From Radiobacillus deserti (lineage in GTDB: Bacteria > Bacillota > Bacilli > Bacillales > Amphibacillaceae), in NCBI RefSeq assembly GCF_007301515.1, contig NZ_CP041666.1, forward strand, positions 2,666,001 through 2,730,000: a stretch of 64,000 bases of DNA, written 5' to 3'. Both the position numbers and the translations under genes were made by a program. This document shows positions 55,214 through 63,420 of this stretch, one piece after another. Numbering within the stretch: position 1 is the stretch's first letter; the number at the start of each line of letters is the position of its first letter. The notes beneath the pieces are model-generated. The model saw only the letters and a list, made by a program, of their open reading frames with translations, was not told where the DNA came from and searched no databases.

Positions 55214-57088
55214 TTAGTTACCTAAACTAAGCAATGAATATGGGTAGTTTCTTTTTATTTCGTCATTAATTTTAAATAAATGATCAAAGTCGTTTTTCTT
55301 TTCATATATTTTATATAATCTATACATATATTCATATTTTTTATTTATCTCATTCAATCTTTCATAGCAAATTACAGCCTCCCCATAATGACCATTTCTA
55401 AAGCAAACCTCACCTAATAAAGTCAACGCTTTTTCACTATTTGGTTGCTTATCTATAATATCTAACAGCAAATTAATTACTACTTCATCGAAGCGAAAAT
55501 TTGATAAAATTTCGCATAATTGTAGTTGATAATGAATGGGTTGAACTAAAAATATCTTACTGAATTCTTGAAACTTGTCATATTCTTGTAAAATAATTAA
55601 GTTTTTTGCAACCTTAAGTAAATGATCTTGTAAATCAATGCTAATTTGATAATTATTTGGAGTATTGCCTTCTAATACAAAATTGAGCATTTTCCATTCC
55701 TTGTCTGAAACATTTATCGATCTTCTCAGATCTTTTAAACATACTTTATTATTTGTGGCTAAAAGAAGGGTCAATACCTCGGGAATATCGACTTCACTGA
55801 TACTATCTACCTTCACCCAGGTTTCTAACGCTTTTTCATAATTCTTTGAAAGCATATAGGCAACTGCTTGGATATTTGGTTCAAAACTTTCCAAATCAGG
55901 TAGAATGTATTGAGTAAGAACTGGATGCTTTATGAAATATGCAGAAGAAACAACAGTTAAAAGATCTTCTTTATTATCCATTCGGAATAGATTATTTAAA
56001 CTTTCGACTACATCATTATTTGGCACATTACTCTTAAGCAAAATATCAAGATAAAATGGTAAAGCTATTTTTTTATTGCCCTTCAAGGAAAGAAACGCTT
56101 GTTCAATGGCGTCTGGACGTTCTCCTATTTCCTCCTGTATTAATGCTAACTGATAGTTGGAAAGGTAAGAACCCGTTCCTTCCCTTGTAGTCCCATTTTC
56201 TACTTCCCCTAAAAGTAAACATTTCTGAAAAGCTTGTTTTGCCTCTTCTAGATAGCCAGCTTCCATAAATAATAAGCCTTTCACATAATGTAAATCTGTA
56301 TAATCAGGAAAAACCTCAATAGCTTCTTCACAAACTTGCATTCCCTCTTCAAATCTACCTTGTAATCTTAAACAATCTACTAACTGATAAAGCAAATCAT
56401 TTAATATAGCATTCTTTTTGCTCAACGAATAAGCTTTCTTAAAAGTTTCAACAGCTTTTGTGTAATCTTCATTTTGTTTATATGCTCTTGCTAAGTTGTA
56501 CAGGTTATATCCTGTAGGATTCTCTTTTGATTCAAGTTTCAATAACTTCATATTTCTTTCATACTTGTTTTTCTCTACCATTACTTGCTTTTGATAACCA
56601 TCGTGGTTAATAAGTTTCCCTAATTTTCCGTGTGACAAATTCAATCCTTCAATATCAAGATGTTCGTGTACTCTTCCGTAGTAGCTTAGGTTGATACCAT
56701 TTTTAAAAACACGAATGGCATCGTGGCTATAAACAGTTCCGTTATTCGAGAAGTTTTTAATTCCGGTAATATAATAGTCGTACCGATCTTGCAATGCCTC
56801 TGTAAAGTTAATATCTCCAGCAATGTATTCATCCGCGTCCAATATTAATATAAAATCAGAAGTCGCCTGAGTAATTGCATAATTTCTGGCTTCCGCGAAA
56901 TCATTATTCCACTCATAGTTATATACCTTCGCATGATAACTTTCCGCTATTTCCACCGTTTTATCTGTTGAACCAGTATCCACTATCACCAATTCTTGTA
57001 CTTTGTCCTTCACACTGTCTAAACATCTCTTTAGATACTTTTCTTCATTTTTCACTATCATACATAAAGAAACGGTAAAATTGCTCAT
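55214..57088 (-). CDS. GT2 glycosyltransferase with TPR domain
   Basis: 624 residues. The first ~240 are a GT-A glycosyltransferase (VSLCMIVKNEEKYLKRCLDS, VDTGSTDKTVEIA, LILDADEYI). The rest is a long TPR array (ARAYKQNEDYTKAVETFKKAY, KGLLFMEAGYLEEAKQAFQKCL, GEVCFRNGHYGEAVICYERL). TPR modules fused to glycosyltransferases often hold the protein acceptor, so this one may pick flagellin. First gene of the run beginning about 200 bases from hag; a SigD-like promoter lies 64-90 bases upstream. Confidence 0.88.
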   Translation of the reverse strand: MSNFTVSLCMIVKNEEKYLKRCLDSVKDKVQELVIVDTGSTDKTVEIAESYHAKVYNYEWNNDFAEARNYAITQATSDFILILDADEYIAGDINFTEALQDRYDYYITGIKNFSNNGTVYSHDAIRVFKNGINLSYYGRVHEHLDIEGLNLSHGKLGKLINHDGYQKQVMVEKNKYERNMKLLKLESKENPTGYNLYNLARAYKQNEDYTKAVETFKKAYSLSKKNAILNDLLYQLVDCLRLQGRFEEGMQVCEEAIEVFPDYTDLHYVKGLLFMEAGYLEEAKQAFQKCLLLGEVENGTTREGTGSYLSNYQLALIQEEIGERPDAIEQAFLSLKGNKKIALPFYLDILLKSNVPNNDVVESLNNLFRMDNKEDLLTVVSSAYFIKHPVLTQYILPDLESFEPNIQAVAYMLSKNYEKALETWVKVDSISEVDIPEVLTLLLATNNKVCLKDLRRSINVSDKEWKMLNFVLEGNTPNNYQISIDLQDHLLKVAKNLIILQEYDKFQEFSKIFLVQPIHYQLQLCEILSNFRFDEVVINLLLDIIDKQPNSEKALTLLGEVCFRNGHYGEAVICYERLNEINKKYEYMYRLYKIYEKKNDFDHLFKINDEIKRNYPYSLLSLGN

Positions 57089-57105
57089 TTAAACACATCC
57101 TATAT

Positions 57106-57138
57106 TCAAAATTTTATCATTCGCTTATATAAAGTCAT
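57106..57138 (-). CDS. Possible 10-codon leader peptide before the glycosyltransferase operon
   Basis: ATGGAGGTAGAC-type ribosome site (GGAGG) is followed by ATG and 10 codons (MTLYKRMIKF), then TGA 18 bases before the glycosyltransferase ATG. The site is better than that of the following gene. It may couple translation or be chance. Confidence 0.25.
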   Translation of the reverse strand: MTLYKRMIKF

Positions 57139-57151
57139 GTCTACCTCCATT

Positions 57152-57178
57152 ATATCGACATTTTTTTTAACTTTTAGA
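57152..57178 (-). promoter_or_regulatory. SigD-like promoter of the glycosyltransferase operon
   Basis: On the minus strand GTCGATAT, the same -10 as at hag and flgM. The -35 is less clear: TAAA at 13 bases or TCTA at 15. It would tie the block to the flagellar late-gene regulon. Confidence 0.6.
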
Positions 57179-57240
57179 GTCAAATCGTAGAAATTAGCTG
57201 TAGAAGATTTTGTAAACTTACTAGCACCGTTAAAAATGCA

Positions 57241-57270
57241 AAAAAAAAAAGACCTTAGAAAATCTAAGGC
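57241..57270 (-). terminator. hag terminator
   Basis: CCTTAGA and TCTAAGG arms around a short loop, followed by ten Ts on the minus strand. Confidence 0.9.
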
Positions 57271-57285
57271 CCTTTTCAATATTTA

Positions 57286-58125
57286 TTATCTTAATAATTG
57301 TAATACACCTTGTGGTTGTTGGTTAGCTTGAGCAAGCATAGATTGAGCTGCTTGAGTAAGGATGTTATTTTTAGTGAATGCCATCATTTCTTTCGCCATA
57401 TCAACGTCACGGATACGGGATTCAGCAGCAGTCAAGTTTTCGTTGGCATTGCTTAAGTTGTTAATTGTGTGTTGAAGTCTGTTTTGAGTAGCCCCAAGTT
57501 CAGAACGTTGAGAAGATACTGTATTGATTGCAGTATCAAGAGCAGTTAATGCAGCATCTGTATCTCCACCGTCTGCAAGAGCACTGATTCCTAAGTCAGC
57601 TGCTTCAACTCCAAGAGCACTTGCACTCATGTCATCAATGTTAATAGAAAGTTGTTGCCCTTCGTTAGCACCAATTTGGAAAGTTAAACTAGAAGAAGCA
57701 AAGTCACCATTCAAAAGTTTTTTACCGTTGAATTCTGTTCTGTCGCTGATTCCATTAAGCTCTTTAGCTAGTTGATCTATTTCGTCATTGATAGCTTTTA
57801 AATCTTCTGTTTTGCTGTTTGTACCTAAGTTACCAGCTTGTACAGTAAGCTCTCTCATTCTTTGAAGAATGCTGTGAGTTTCGTTCAAAGCACCTTCTGC
57901 AGTTTGAATAAGAGAAATTCCGTCTTGTGCGTTTCTTTCCGCTTGCTCTAGACCACGGATTTGACCACGCATTTTTTCAGAAATTGCAAGACCAGCCGCA
58001 TCATCTCCAGCACGGTTGATGCGAAGACCGGAAGATAGTTTTTCTAATGAACTTTGAGTATTAGCTGTGTTTGATGATAATTGACGGTACGTGTTTAAAG
58101 CTGCGATATTGTGATTAATTCTCAT
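57286..58125 (-). CDS. hag: Flagellin
   Basis: 279 residues. Conserved D0/D1 ends: MRINHNIAALNTYRQL and the C-terminal ESRIRDVDMAKEMM with LAQANQQPQGVLQLLR. The variable middle is short (about residues 150-205), so the filament lacks large outer domains, and Ser/Thr in that part (DMSASALG) are candidate glycosylation sites. AAGGAGGAAATT precedes the ATG. A SigD promoter and a CsrA-type hairpin control it. Confidence 0.97.
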   Translation of the reverse strand: MRINHNIAALNTYRQLSSNTANTQSSLEKLSSGLRINRAGDDAAGLAISEKMRGQIRGLEQAERNAQDGISLIQTAEGALNETHSILQRMRELTVQAGNLGTNSKTEDLKAINDEIDQLAKELNGISDRTEFNGKKLLNGDFASSSLTFQIGANEGQQLSINIDDMSASALGVEAADLGISALADGGDTDAALTALDTAINTVSSQRSELGATQNRLQHTINNLSNANENLTAAESRIRDVDMAKEMMAFTKNNILTQAAQSMLAQANQQPQGVLQLLR

Positions 58126-58160
58126 TTTGTAATTTCCTCCTTGAAATTAGGTAAGTTTTG

Positions 58161-58176
58161 GCCACATCCTTGTGGC
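58161..58176 (-). promoter_or_regulatory. CsrA-binding hairpin in the hag leader
   Basis: Minus-strand GCCACAAGGATGTGGC folds with the AGGA core near the loop and contains ACAAGGATGT, the CsrA consensus. It lies 36 bases upstream of the hag ATG; the ribosome site CAAGGAGG could be a second contact, as in B. subtilis hag. Confidence 0.8.
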
Positions 58177-58243
58177 GGGTATGTTATTAAATCAAGTGTT
58201 AAAGTCGGCCGCCTTCTTGACTTGATTATTAACTACAATAATT

Positions 58244-58270
58244 ATATCGACACGGTTTTACAGTTGTTTA
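58244..58270 (-). promoter_or_regulatory. SigD promoter of hag
   Basis: On the minus strand TAAA (58270-58267), 15 bases, GTCGATAT (58251-58244). It matches the SigD consensus with two changes in the -10. Confidence 0.85.
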
Positions 58271-58495
58271 GTCTTTTTTTATATTTTTTAATAAATCTAG
58301 TGCATTTTTTTTCATTTGGCTTGCTTGTTTGTTTTCTTCAAGTATTTGCTCATATATTTCGTGTCTAAAAACATCCACATCTTTAGGTGCTTCAATGCCT
58401 AGCTTAACTTGTTCACCATCTATACTAAGTACCTTTACTTCTATATGTTCACCAATCTGAATAGAGTCACCAATTTTTCTTGTCAATACTAGCAC
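58268..58495 (-). CDS. csrA: Translational regulator CsrA
   Basis: 75 residues. Small RNA-binding dimer: LVLTRKIGDSIQIGEHIEVKVLSIDGEQVKLGIEAPKDVDVFRHEIY (by pattern) holds the conserved strands. It blocks hag translation by binding its leader. The start is GTG, two bases after the fliW stop. Its end overlaps the hag promoter region. Partner FliW is directly upstream. Confidence 0.97.
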   Translation of the reverse strand: MLVLTRKIGDSIQIGEHIEVKVLSIDGEQVKLGIEAPKDVDVFRHEIYEQILEENKQASQMKKNALDLLKNIKKD

Positions 58496-58497
58496 TG

Positions 58498-58932
58498 TTA
58501 AACCCTACTTTCTGTCAAAAGTGGGTGTTTAGTTGTAAACCCTTCGTTATTTAAAATAACTTGTTTTGCCACTTGTTGTTTAGTATTAATTACAATGGGC
58601 GCTTGAAGATTGATAGTCGATTGACTGAATGGTTCTCTTAGTGTCACTATAGATAAGATAGAAACTTGTTCTTCATTCTCAATTTGTAGTATATCTACCA
58701 CTTTATCTTCTATAACAAATTCATAATCTTTATAGAATAAATGGGGATTAGTTACAATGAATGCCACTTCAGGCGTTTGAACGGACTGTAGCACATGGAA
58801 AGTTGGATTATCTGGCAAGTCTAATAAGACAAATTGCCTTTCATCCAGAAATCCAGGTAATCCAGCTTCAAACGATAATACACGTTCATCTTTTACGTCT
58901 AGTTCTCCGAAATAATATGTTTCAATGTTCAT
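58498..58932 (-). CDS. fliW: Flagellar assembly factor FliW
   Basis: 144 residues. FliW binds CsrA and, in competition, flagellin, so free flagellin releases CsrA block. Typical LSFEAGLPGFLDERQFVLLDLPDNPTFHVLQSV (by pattern) is present. AGGTGG precedes the ATG. The yviE-fliW-csrA order is as in B. subtilis. Confidence 0.95.
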   Translation of the reverse strand: MNIETYYFGELDVKDERVLSFEAGLPGFLDERQFVLLDLPDNPTFHVLQSVQTPEVAFIVTNPHLFYKDYEFVIEDKVVDILQIENEEQVSILSIVTLREPFSQSTINLQAPIVINTKQQVAKQVILNNEGFTTKHPLLTESRV

Positions 58933-58965
58933 GATATTTCCACCTACTTTTGTATCAGATAGTAT

Positions 58966-59532
58966 CTATTTCCAATTAACATTTACAAAATCAACATCTA
59001 AGCTCGCTTCTTGTTGTAAGCTCGTCTCGACTGAACCTGAATGGAATTCTACAATCGGACTTTGTGGCTCGTGATTAATAATAGGGCTTTTTGCTTTTAC
59101 GTTTACATCCAATTCAGATGGAGTGTAGTGCGTCTTTACAGAAAATAAAGATGGAATCCATCCGATATTGAATTGTTTCATCGGCTTATGTCCATTTACT
59201 ATAGCCTGATTCACTATAGGATTACCTTTATTTTCAATTTTCATAAGTTCCTGCCCTTGTTGTGCTCTTCGACTAATTCCTTCTAATACAGCTTGCTTAC
59301 CTCTCATTCCTTCTTTTTCAGCAGCTCTTAATGGTCCATATAAGTTCATGTCTTCCCAAGCTTTGGTTTGATCAATGGTAAGCTTACCTGGTGTTGTAGA
59401 CATAGTCACAGTGGCATGTGGTTGTTCAATAGACTGTAACGCTTTTGGTTGTTGTATAGTCTGAACCGCAGGTGTTGATTGGATTTGTATCTTAGCCATT
59501 TGTGATTCTAATCTTACTTGTGGGAGCCTCAT
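58966..59532 (-). CDS. yviE: DUF6470 protein YviE
   Basis: 188 residues from the ATG at 59532 (GGAGG seven bases upstream). Begins MRLPQVRLESQMAKIQIQST, followed by polar repeats and GWIPSLFSVKTHYTPSELDVNV by pattern. The family is found in the flgL-fliW gap of many Bacillales; activity is unknown. A hairpin terminator separates it from flgL, so its level may be set apart. Confidence 0.85.
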   Translation of the reverse strand: MRLPQVRLESQMAKIQIQSTPAVQTIQQPKALQSIEQPHATVTMSTTPGKLTIDQTKAWEDMNLYGPLRAAEKEGMRGKQAVLEGISRRAQQGQELMKIENKGNPIVNQAIVNGHKPMKQFNIGWIPSLFSVKTHYTPSELDVNVKAKSPIINHEPQSPIVEFHSGSVETSLQQEASLDVDFVNVNWK

Positions 59533-59561
59533 CTCCACACCTCCAATATGTATAACTATGG

Positions 59562-59591
59562 AAAAAGCTATCTGAAAATCAGATAGCTTTT
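59562..59591 (-). terminator. Terminator between flgL and yviE
   Basis: AAAAGCTATCTGA and TCAGATAGCTTTT form a 13-bp perfect stem with a 3-base loop and T tract. It should cut most flgL-side transcripts. Confidence 0.85.
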
Positions 59592-60489
59592 ACCTTAAGA
59601 AGTCCATAAGAGTAGGTTGAATAACTCTTGATCCTGCACTTAATGCTGCTCTGTGGATACTTTCTTGTGTGGTTAAATTCATGATTACTTCTTCTGCGTC
59701 GATGTCCTCGTTATCTGACATCATTCGTTCAGCCGTAATTACTTGACTGGAAAGTCGGTCCTCGATTAAGTCAACTCGATTCATTCTTGCACCTAAATCT
59801 GCTCTGACATTAACTACATTAGTAGCTAAGCTATCCATATCAGAAATAGACTGTTGAATCGCATCTTGATCATCTAAATCTAAAGCAGTAGAAAATGCTT
59901 CAAGCTTATCAAACATATCCTTACCAAAAACCTGTGTTGCATCGACATTTACTGGAATCTTAACTCCTGATGATACTTCAATCAGTACATCTTGATCATT
60001 AGTGGAAACAATTAATTCTCCAGTAGTTTCATCAATATAGACTGGCTCTTTTCCATTTTGACCGCCCGTAGTTGCAGTTCCATTAAAAATATACTTATTA
60101 TTCACTTTCGTGTTAGCTATATCTAGTAAATGTTCTTTAAGCTGATCAACCTCTGCTTTTATGCTTTCACGTTGATTCTCTTCATAAGTTCCATTACTAG
60201 CTTGTACCGCTAATTCTCGTAATCTTTGGAGTGCTTTAGTAGCCTTATCTAGTGATGAATCCGTGTTATCCATCCAATTGTGGACCTCACTAAGGTTTCT
60301 TTCATACTGTTCCACCTCAATCACTTGAGAACGGTAACCCATCCCTTTCATGACAACCACTGGATCATCAGAAGGCCGGTTTACTTTTTTTCCAGTCGAC
60401 AATTGATCCATATATGTTCCTAGATTACTATAACTTTTACTTAGGTTACGAAGCATATTGTTCGTTAACATCCCTTGTGTTACGCGCAT
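59590..60489 (-). CDS. flgL: Flagellar hook-associated protein FlgL
   Basis: 299 residues from the ATG at 60489 (AGGTG eight bases upstream). Flagellin-like: RVTQGMLTNNMLRNLSKSYSNLGTYMDQLSTGKKVNRPSDDP (by pattern) and the C-terminal QESIHRAALSAGSRV. Forms the junction between hook and filament with FlgK. It begins 11 bases after the flgK stop. Confidence 0.95.
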   Translation of the reverse strand: MRVTQGMLTNNMLRNLSKSYSNLGTYMDQLSTGKKVNRPSDDPVVVMKGMGYRSQVIEVEQYERNLSEVHNWMDNTDSSLDKATKALQRLRELAVQASNGTYEENQRESIKAEVDQLKEHLLDIANTKVNNKYIFNGTATTGGQNGKEPVYIDETTGELIVSTNDQDVLIEVSSGVKIPVNVDATQVFGKDMFDKLEAFSTALDLDDQDAIQQSISDMDSLATNVVNVRADLGARMNRVDLIEDRLSSQVITAERMMSDNEDIDAEEVIMNLTTQESIHRAALSAGSRVIQPTLMDFLR

Positions 60490-60500
60490 CAATCAGACAC

Positions 60501-62052
60501 CTACCTTCCTACTAATCCCATGTTATTAATGACTCTATCTAGCATTTCATCCACTGTAGTCATACTTCTAGCAGCAGCATTATAAGCATGCTGGAATGTA
60601 ATCATATTTGTCATCTCTTCATCTAATGAGACAGCACTGACAGACTGTTTTCTTTCTTGAACCTGCTGTTGAAGCACACCCGCGTTGTTTTGCATTCTTA
60701 ATGCTTCCTGCGAGTCTACACCCAGTTTACCGATAATCGAAGCGTAGAAGCCTTTTACAGATGTATTATCACCAAGGTTTGCAAGTGGCTCCGTAATCAT
60801 TTTAGCTAGATTTAATGCATTATTTCCATCTCCAGCGCCATCAAACACTCCATCACCATTGATATCCCTGTATGCACTTGCTGCGACTAAATCTTCATCA
60901 TCCTGAATCGCTTGGCTAACACTTAAACTCGCTGCCGCACCTTGTTGTGTACCACTTACTACACAAAAAGGCACCACCACTATTACCTTCAAGATCAAAA
61001 CCTTGTTGATGAGCTGTGTTAAAAGCATTCGCGAATTCATAAGCCATCTCATCTAAATCATTTAACATAGCTGGATAAATTCCTTTAACATCGGCTCCAT
61101 CTTGATACCCATAAGCTTCAACTAAAGCTTTTATTTTTCCACTTGACGGAAAGTCTGCGCCAGTATAATCTTGACCATCGACCTTGATAGCATTGACTGT
61201 TGAACCAACAATCTCAACTTCTATTTCATTCACAAAATCTTCTGGTTCACCAGAACCTATTGGATAATCCACTAATGTAACAGGCGGGGATACAGCTTCA
61301 CCTGAGCTATTTGCTAATTGAATTTTCGCTAATCCAGTAGCTATTGGGTTCGGTTGTCCGCCACTATCTTGATAACTTACACTAACGTTCACAATACCGG
61401 ATAATTTATCAATCAATCGATCACGTTCATCATATAAATCATTAGGTAAATATCCGTGAGGTTCAATCTCACTTATTTGTTTGTTTACAGCGCTTATCTG
61501 AGTAAGAATAGAGTTTACTTCTTTTGTTGTTACATTGATTTCTTCCTCTAGATTACTCTTTACCGATTGTAAGGAATTGGACAAATACTTAAATGTATCC
61601 GCAACAGCAATACCACGTTCTACTACAACGGAACGCGCACCAGAATCCTCTGGATTAACAGACAAGTCTTGCAAAGATTGCCAAAACTGGTCCATTGTTT
61701 TCGCCAAACCAGTATCGGAAGGTTCATTCATAATTTCTTCCATTTGCAGATAAGAACTAGATAAAGATTCATAATACCCTAGCTTACTAGATTCTCTTCG
61801 ATACTGAAGATCTAAAAACTTATCGCGAATTCGTTCAATCGAACCAGCTTCCACCCCGCTACCGATTTGGGCGTCGAATAGACTGTTTGAGCGAGAAGGG
61901 GACAAGGTCGATACTTGATTAAAATTGACACGTTGTCTTGTATATCCTTCTGTATTCGCATTTGCAATGTTATGACTTGTTGTATATAAAGCTGCTTGTT
62001 GTGCGAATAATGCACGTTTTGCTACCTCTAATCCGTGAAATGTAGAAGTCAT
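60501..62052 (-). pseudogene. flgK: Flagellar hook-associated protein FlgK, frameshifted
   Basis: The 5' part (STFHGLEVAKRALFAQQAALYTTSHNIANANTEGYTRQ by pattern) is intact to about residue 363, then an A5 run (60965-60969, plus strand) shifts the frame and the ORF stops at 60916. The other frame continues with VVSGTQQGAAASLSV to the normal end NMGLVGR. Removing one base gives 516 residues. FlgK is needed for filament assembly, so either the strain is impaired in motility or this is a sequencing error. All other flagellar genes here look intact, which favours error or recent loss. Confidence 0.85.
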
Positions 62053-62066
62053 TCTTGTTCTCCCTT

Positions 62067-62564
62067 CTATGCCTTCGAGTCAAACGCAGAGCGTCGAGCT
62101 GTTTGTTCCGGTTGTTTGTTTGCCGCGTTTCCATAATTTATATTTTTAACAGTTGGATTAACCATATCTAATGACAAGTTGATGAATTGCAAAGATTGCT
62201 GGATTAATTCACGATTTAGTTGCTCCTGCTGCTTGAGCTTTACTAAAACGCTGGCCAGTACGAACGTGACTTGCTCCAATTGTTCTTTTTCTTCGCCATC
62301 TTCCAGATGGTCTAGAACAAATGAAACCGTCACGTCTTCTGGTGGGAAGCCTTGTTCGTTTGCCCAAGCTTCGGTTAGACTCACTCGCTTCGTCTCAAGC
62401 TGTTCAACGGCCTGAACGTGCTTTCTTTCTTTTATAAGTAAGCTTTGTAATACTTCTGTTTTTCCTTCTTTGACCGCTTCGGTCTTCTCTACAGAAACAG
62501 CAAGTAAGCTTTCATGTAATTGTTTTAATTTTGATAAGGATTCAATAATCGCTTGGACAGTCAT
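62067..62564 (-). CDS. flgN: FlgN family chaperone
   Basis: 165 residues. A helical cytoplasmic chaperone for FlgK and FlgL. The length, coiled-coil pattern (KLKQLHESLLAVSVEKTEAVKEG by pattern) and place between flgM and flgK match yvyG/flgN. GGAGG precedes the ATG. Confidence 0.9.
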   Translation of the reverse strand: MTVQAIIESLSKLKQLHESLLAVSVEKTEAVKEGKTEVLQSLLIKERKHVQAVEQLETKRVSLTEAWANEQGFPPEDVTVSFVLDHLEDGEEKEQLEQVTFVLASVLVKLKQQEQLNRELIQQSLQFINLSLDMVNPTVKNINYGNAANKQPEQTARRSAFDSKA

Positions 62565-62578
62565 GGGATGTCCTCCTA

Positions 62579-62845
62579 TTAGGCTTTATTGCTCCAAAAG
62601 TTTAGCATTTTCTTAGCAGTCTCTTTCGCATCTACTTGATACGAGCCAGCCTCCACCGCTTGTTTTAGTTGTTCTATTTTTTCTAAGCGTGCTGGATCTG
62701 GTTTCGTATTCTCTTGAAGTTGTTTTGCTTGGTTGGAAATTTGCACCTTATCCTCTTTTGCAATTTCTTTTCTTATTTCTTGCTGTCGTTGAATTTGTTT
62801 TGTATAGGGATTGAAATTGGAATGATTCGGCCCTTGTATTTTCAT
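62579..62845 (-). CDS. flgM: Anti-sigma-D factor FlgM
   Basis: 88 residues. Binds SigD and holds it until the hook is finished. The C-terminal SigD-binding part is RLEKIEQLKQAVEAGSYQVDAKETAKKMLNFW by pattern. AGAGGTG precedes the ATG. It has its own SigD promoter, giving feedback. Confidence 0.94.
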   Translation of the reverse strand: MKIQGPNHSNFNPYTKQIQRQQEIRKEIAKEDKVQISNQAKQLQENTKPDPARLEKIEQLKQAVEAGSYQVDAKETAKKMLNFWSNKA

Positions 62846-62898
62846 AACTTACACCTCTTTCCTAGTCAAAAACGATTCACGTACGCTCATTATTATTT

Positions 62899-62925
62899 AT
62901 ATCGACTAGTTCCAATAAATGTTTA
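62899..62925 (-). promoter_or_regulatory. SigD promoter of flgM-flgN-flgK-flgL
   Basis: On the minus strand TAAA (62925-62922), 15 bases, GTCGATAT (62906-62899). Confidence 0.85.
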
Positions 62926-62932
62926 GTATTTT

Positions 62933-63328
62933 TTATTTTTTCGTGAAATATGTTGCTTTGTCACTATGCGATTTATGAGCATCGACTCTTTCCTGAAAGT
63001 CTATGTCACCCAATAACTCTTTTGTACATTTTACACAAAGGTTTCCCTCCGTAATCTCGCGCTCACATCTCTCGCATTTATATGCAAGTCGGGGAAACTG
63101 TGATGTGCGAAGACGTTGTTCTTTGACGAACTTCAAAATAAGTGTTTCCTCGACTCCTGTTGCTTCTACGATATCTAAAACAGTAGCCTCACGATTTTTT
63201 CGCTGCTTCATGAATGCATAAACAGTCTGAAAATCCATTTCTTCTTGCTTATAACAATCTTGACAAATATCGCGATATCCTTTTACAAACAGTTTGTCAC
63301 ATCTAGGGCAATTTGATAATTCGGCCAC
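62933..63328 (-). CDS. yvyF: YvyF family flagellar operon protein
   Basis: 131 residues. Two zinc-ribbon-like pairs: CPRCDKLF with CQDC near the N-terminus and CERC with CVKC near the C-terminus, around a short helix-turn-helix-like middle (ATVLDIVEATGVEETLILKFVKEQRL by pattern). Family TIGR03826, located between comF and flgM in Bacillales; its role is poorly defined. The start is GTG with GAGGAGG upstream. Confidence 0.9.
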   Translation of the reverse strand: MAELSNCPRCDKLFVKGYRDICQDCYKQEEMDFQTVYAFMKQRKNREATVLDIVEATGVEETLILKFVKEQRLRTSQFPRLAYKCERCEREITEGNLCVKCTKELLGDIDFQERVDAHKSHSDKATYFTKK

Positions 63329-63371
63329 CCTAAAACCCTCCTCGTTCCGTTACGGTTTTCTTTTGTATCTA

Positions 63372-63380
63372 ATTATAGCA
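63372..63380 (-). promoter_or_regulatory. Extended -10 SigA promoter of yvyF
   Basis: On the minus strand TGCTATAAT, a perfect -10 with the extended TGn motif. About 44 bases before the yvyF start; the -35 is weak. Confidence 0.55.
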
Positions 63381-63420
63381 TATCTGGACTGCATGTTAGA
63401 TTGGCAAATATGGCTATCCG

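Noticed and set aside
50224..57088. Capsule or teichoic-acid locus
   Set aside because: No polymerase, flippase or Wzx/TagGH-type transporter is present, and the block sits inside the flagellar cluster with a SigD-like promoter.
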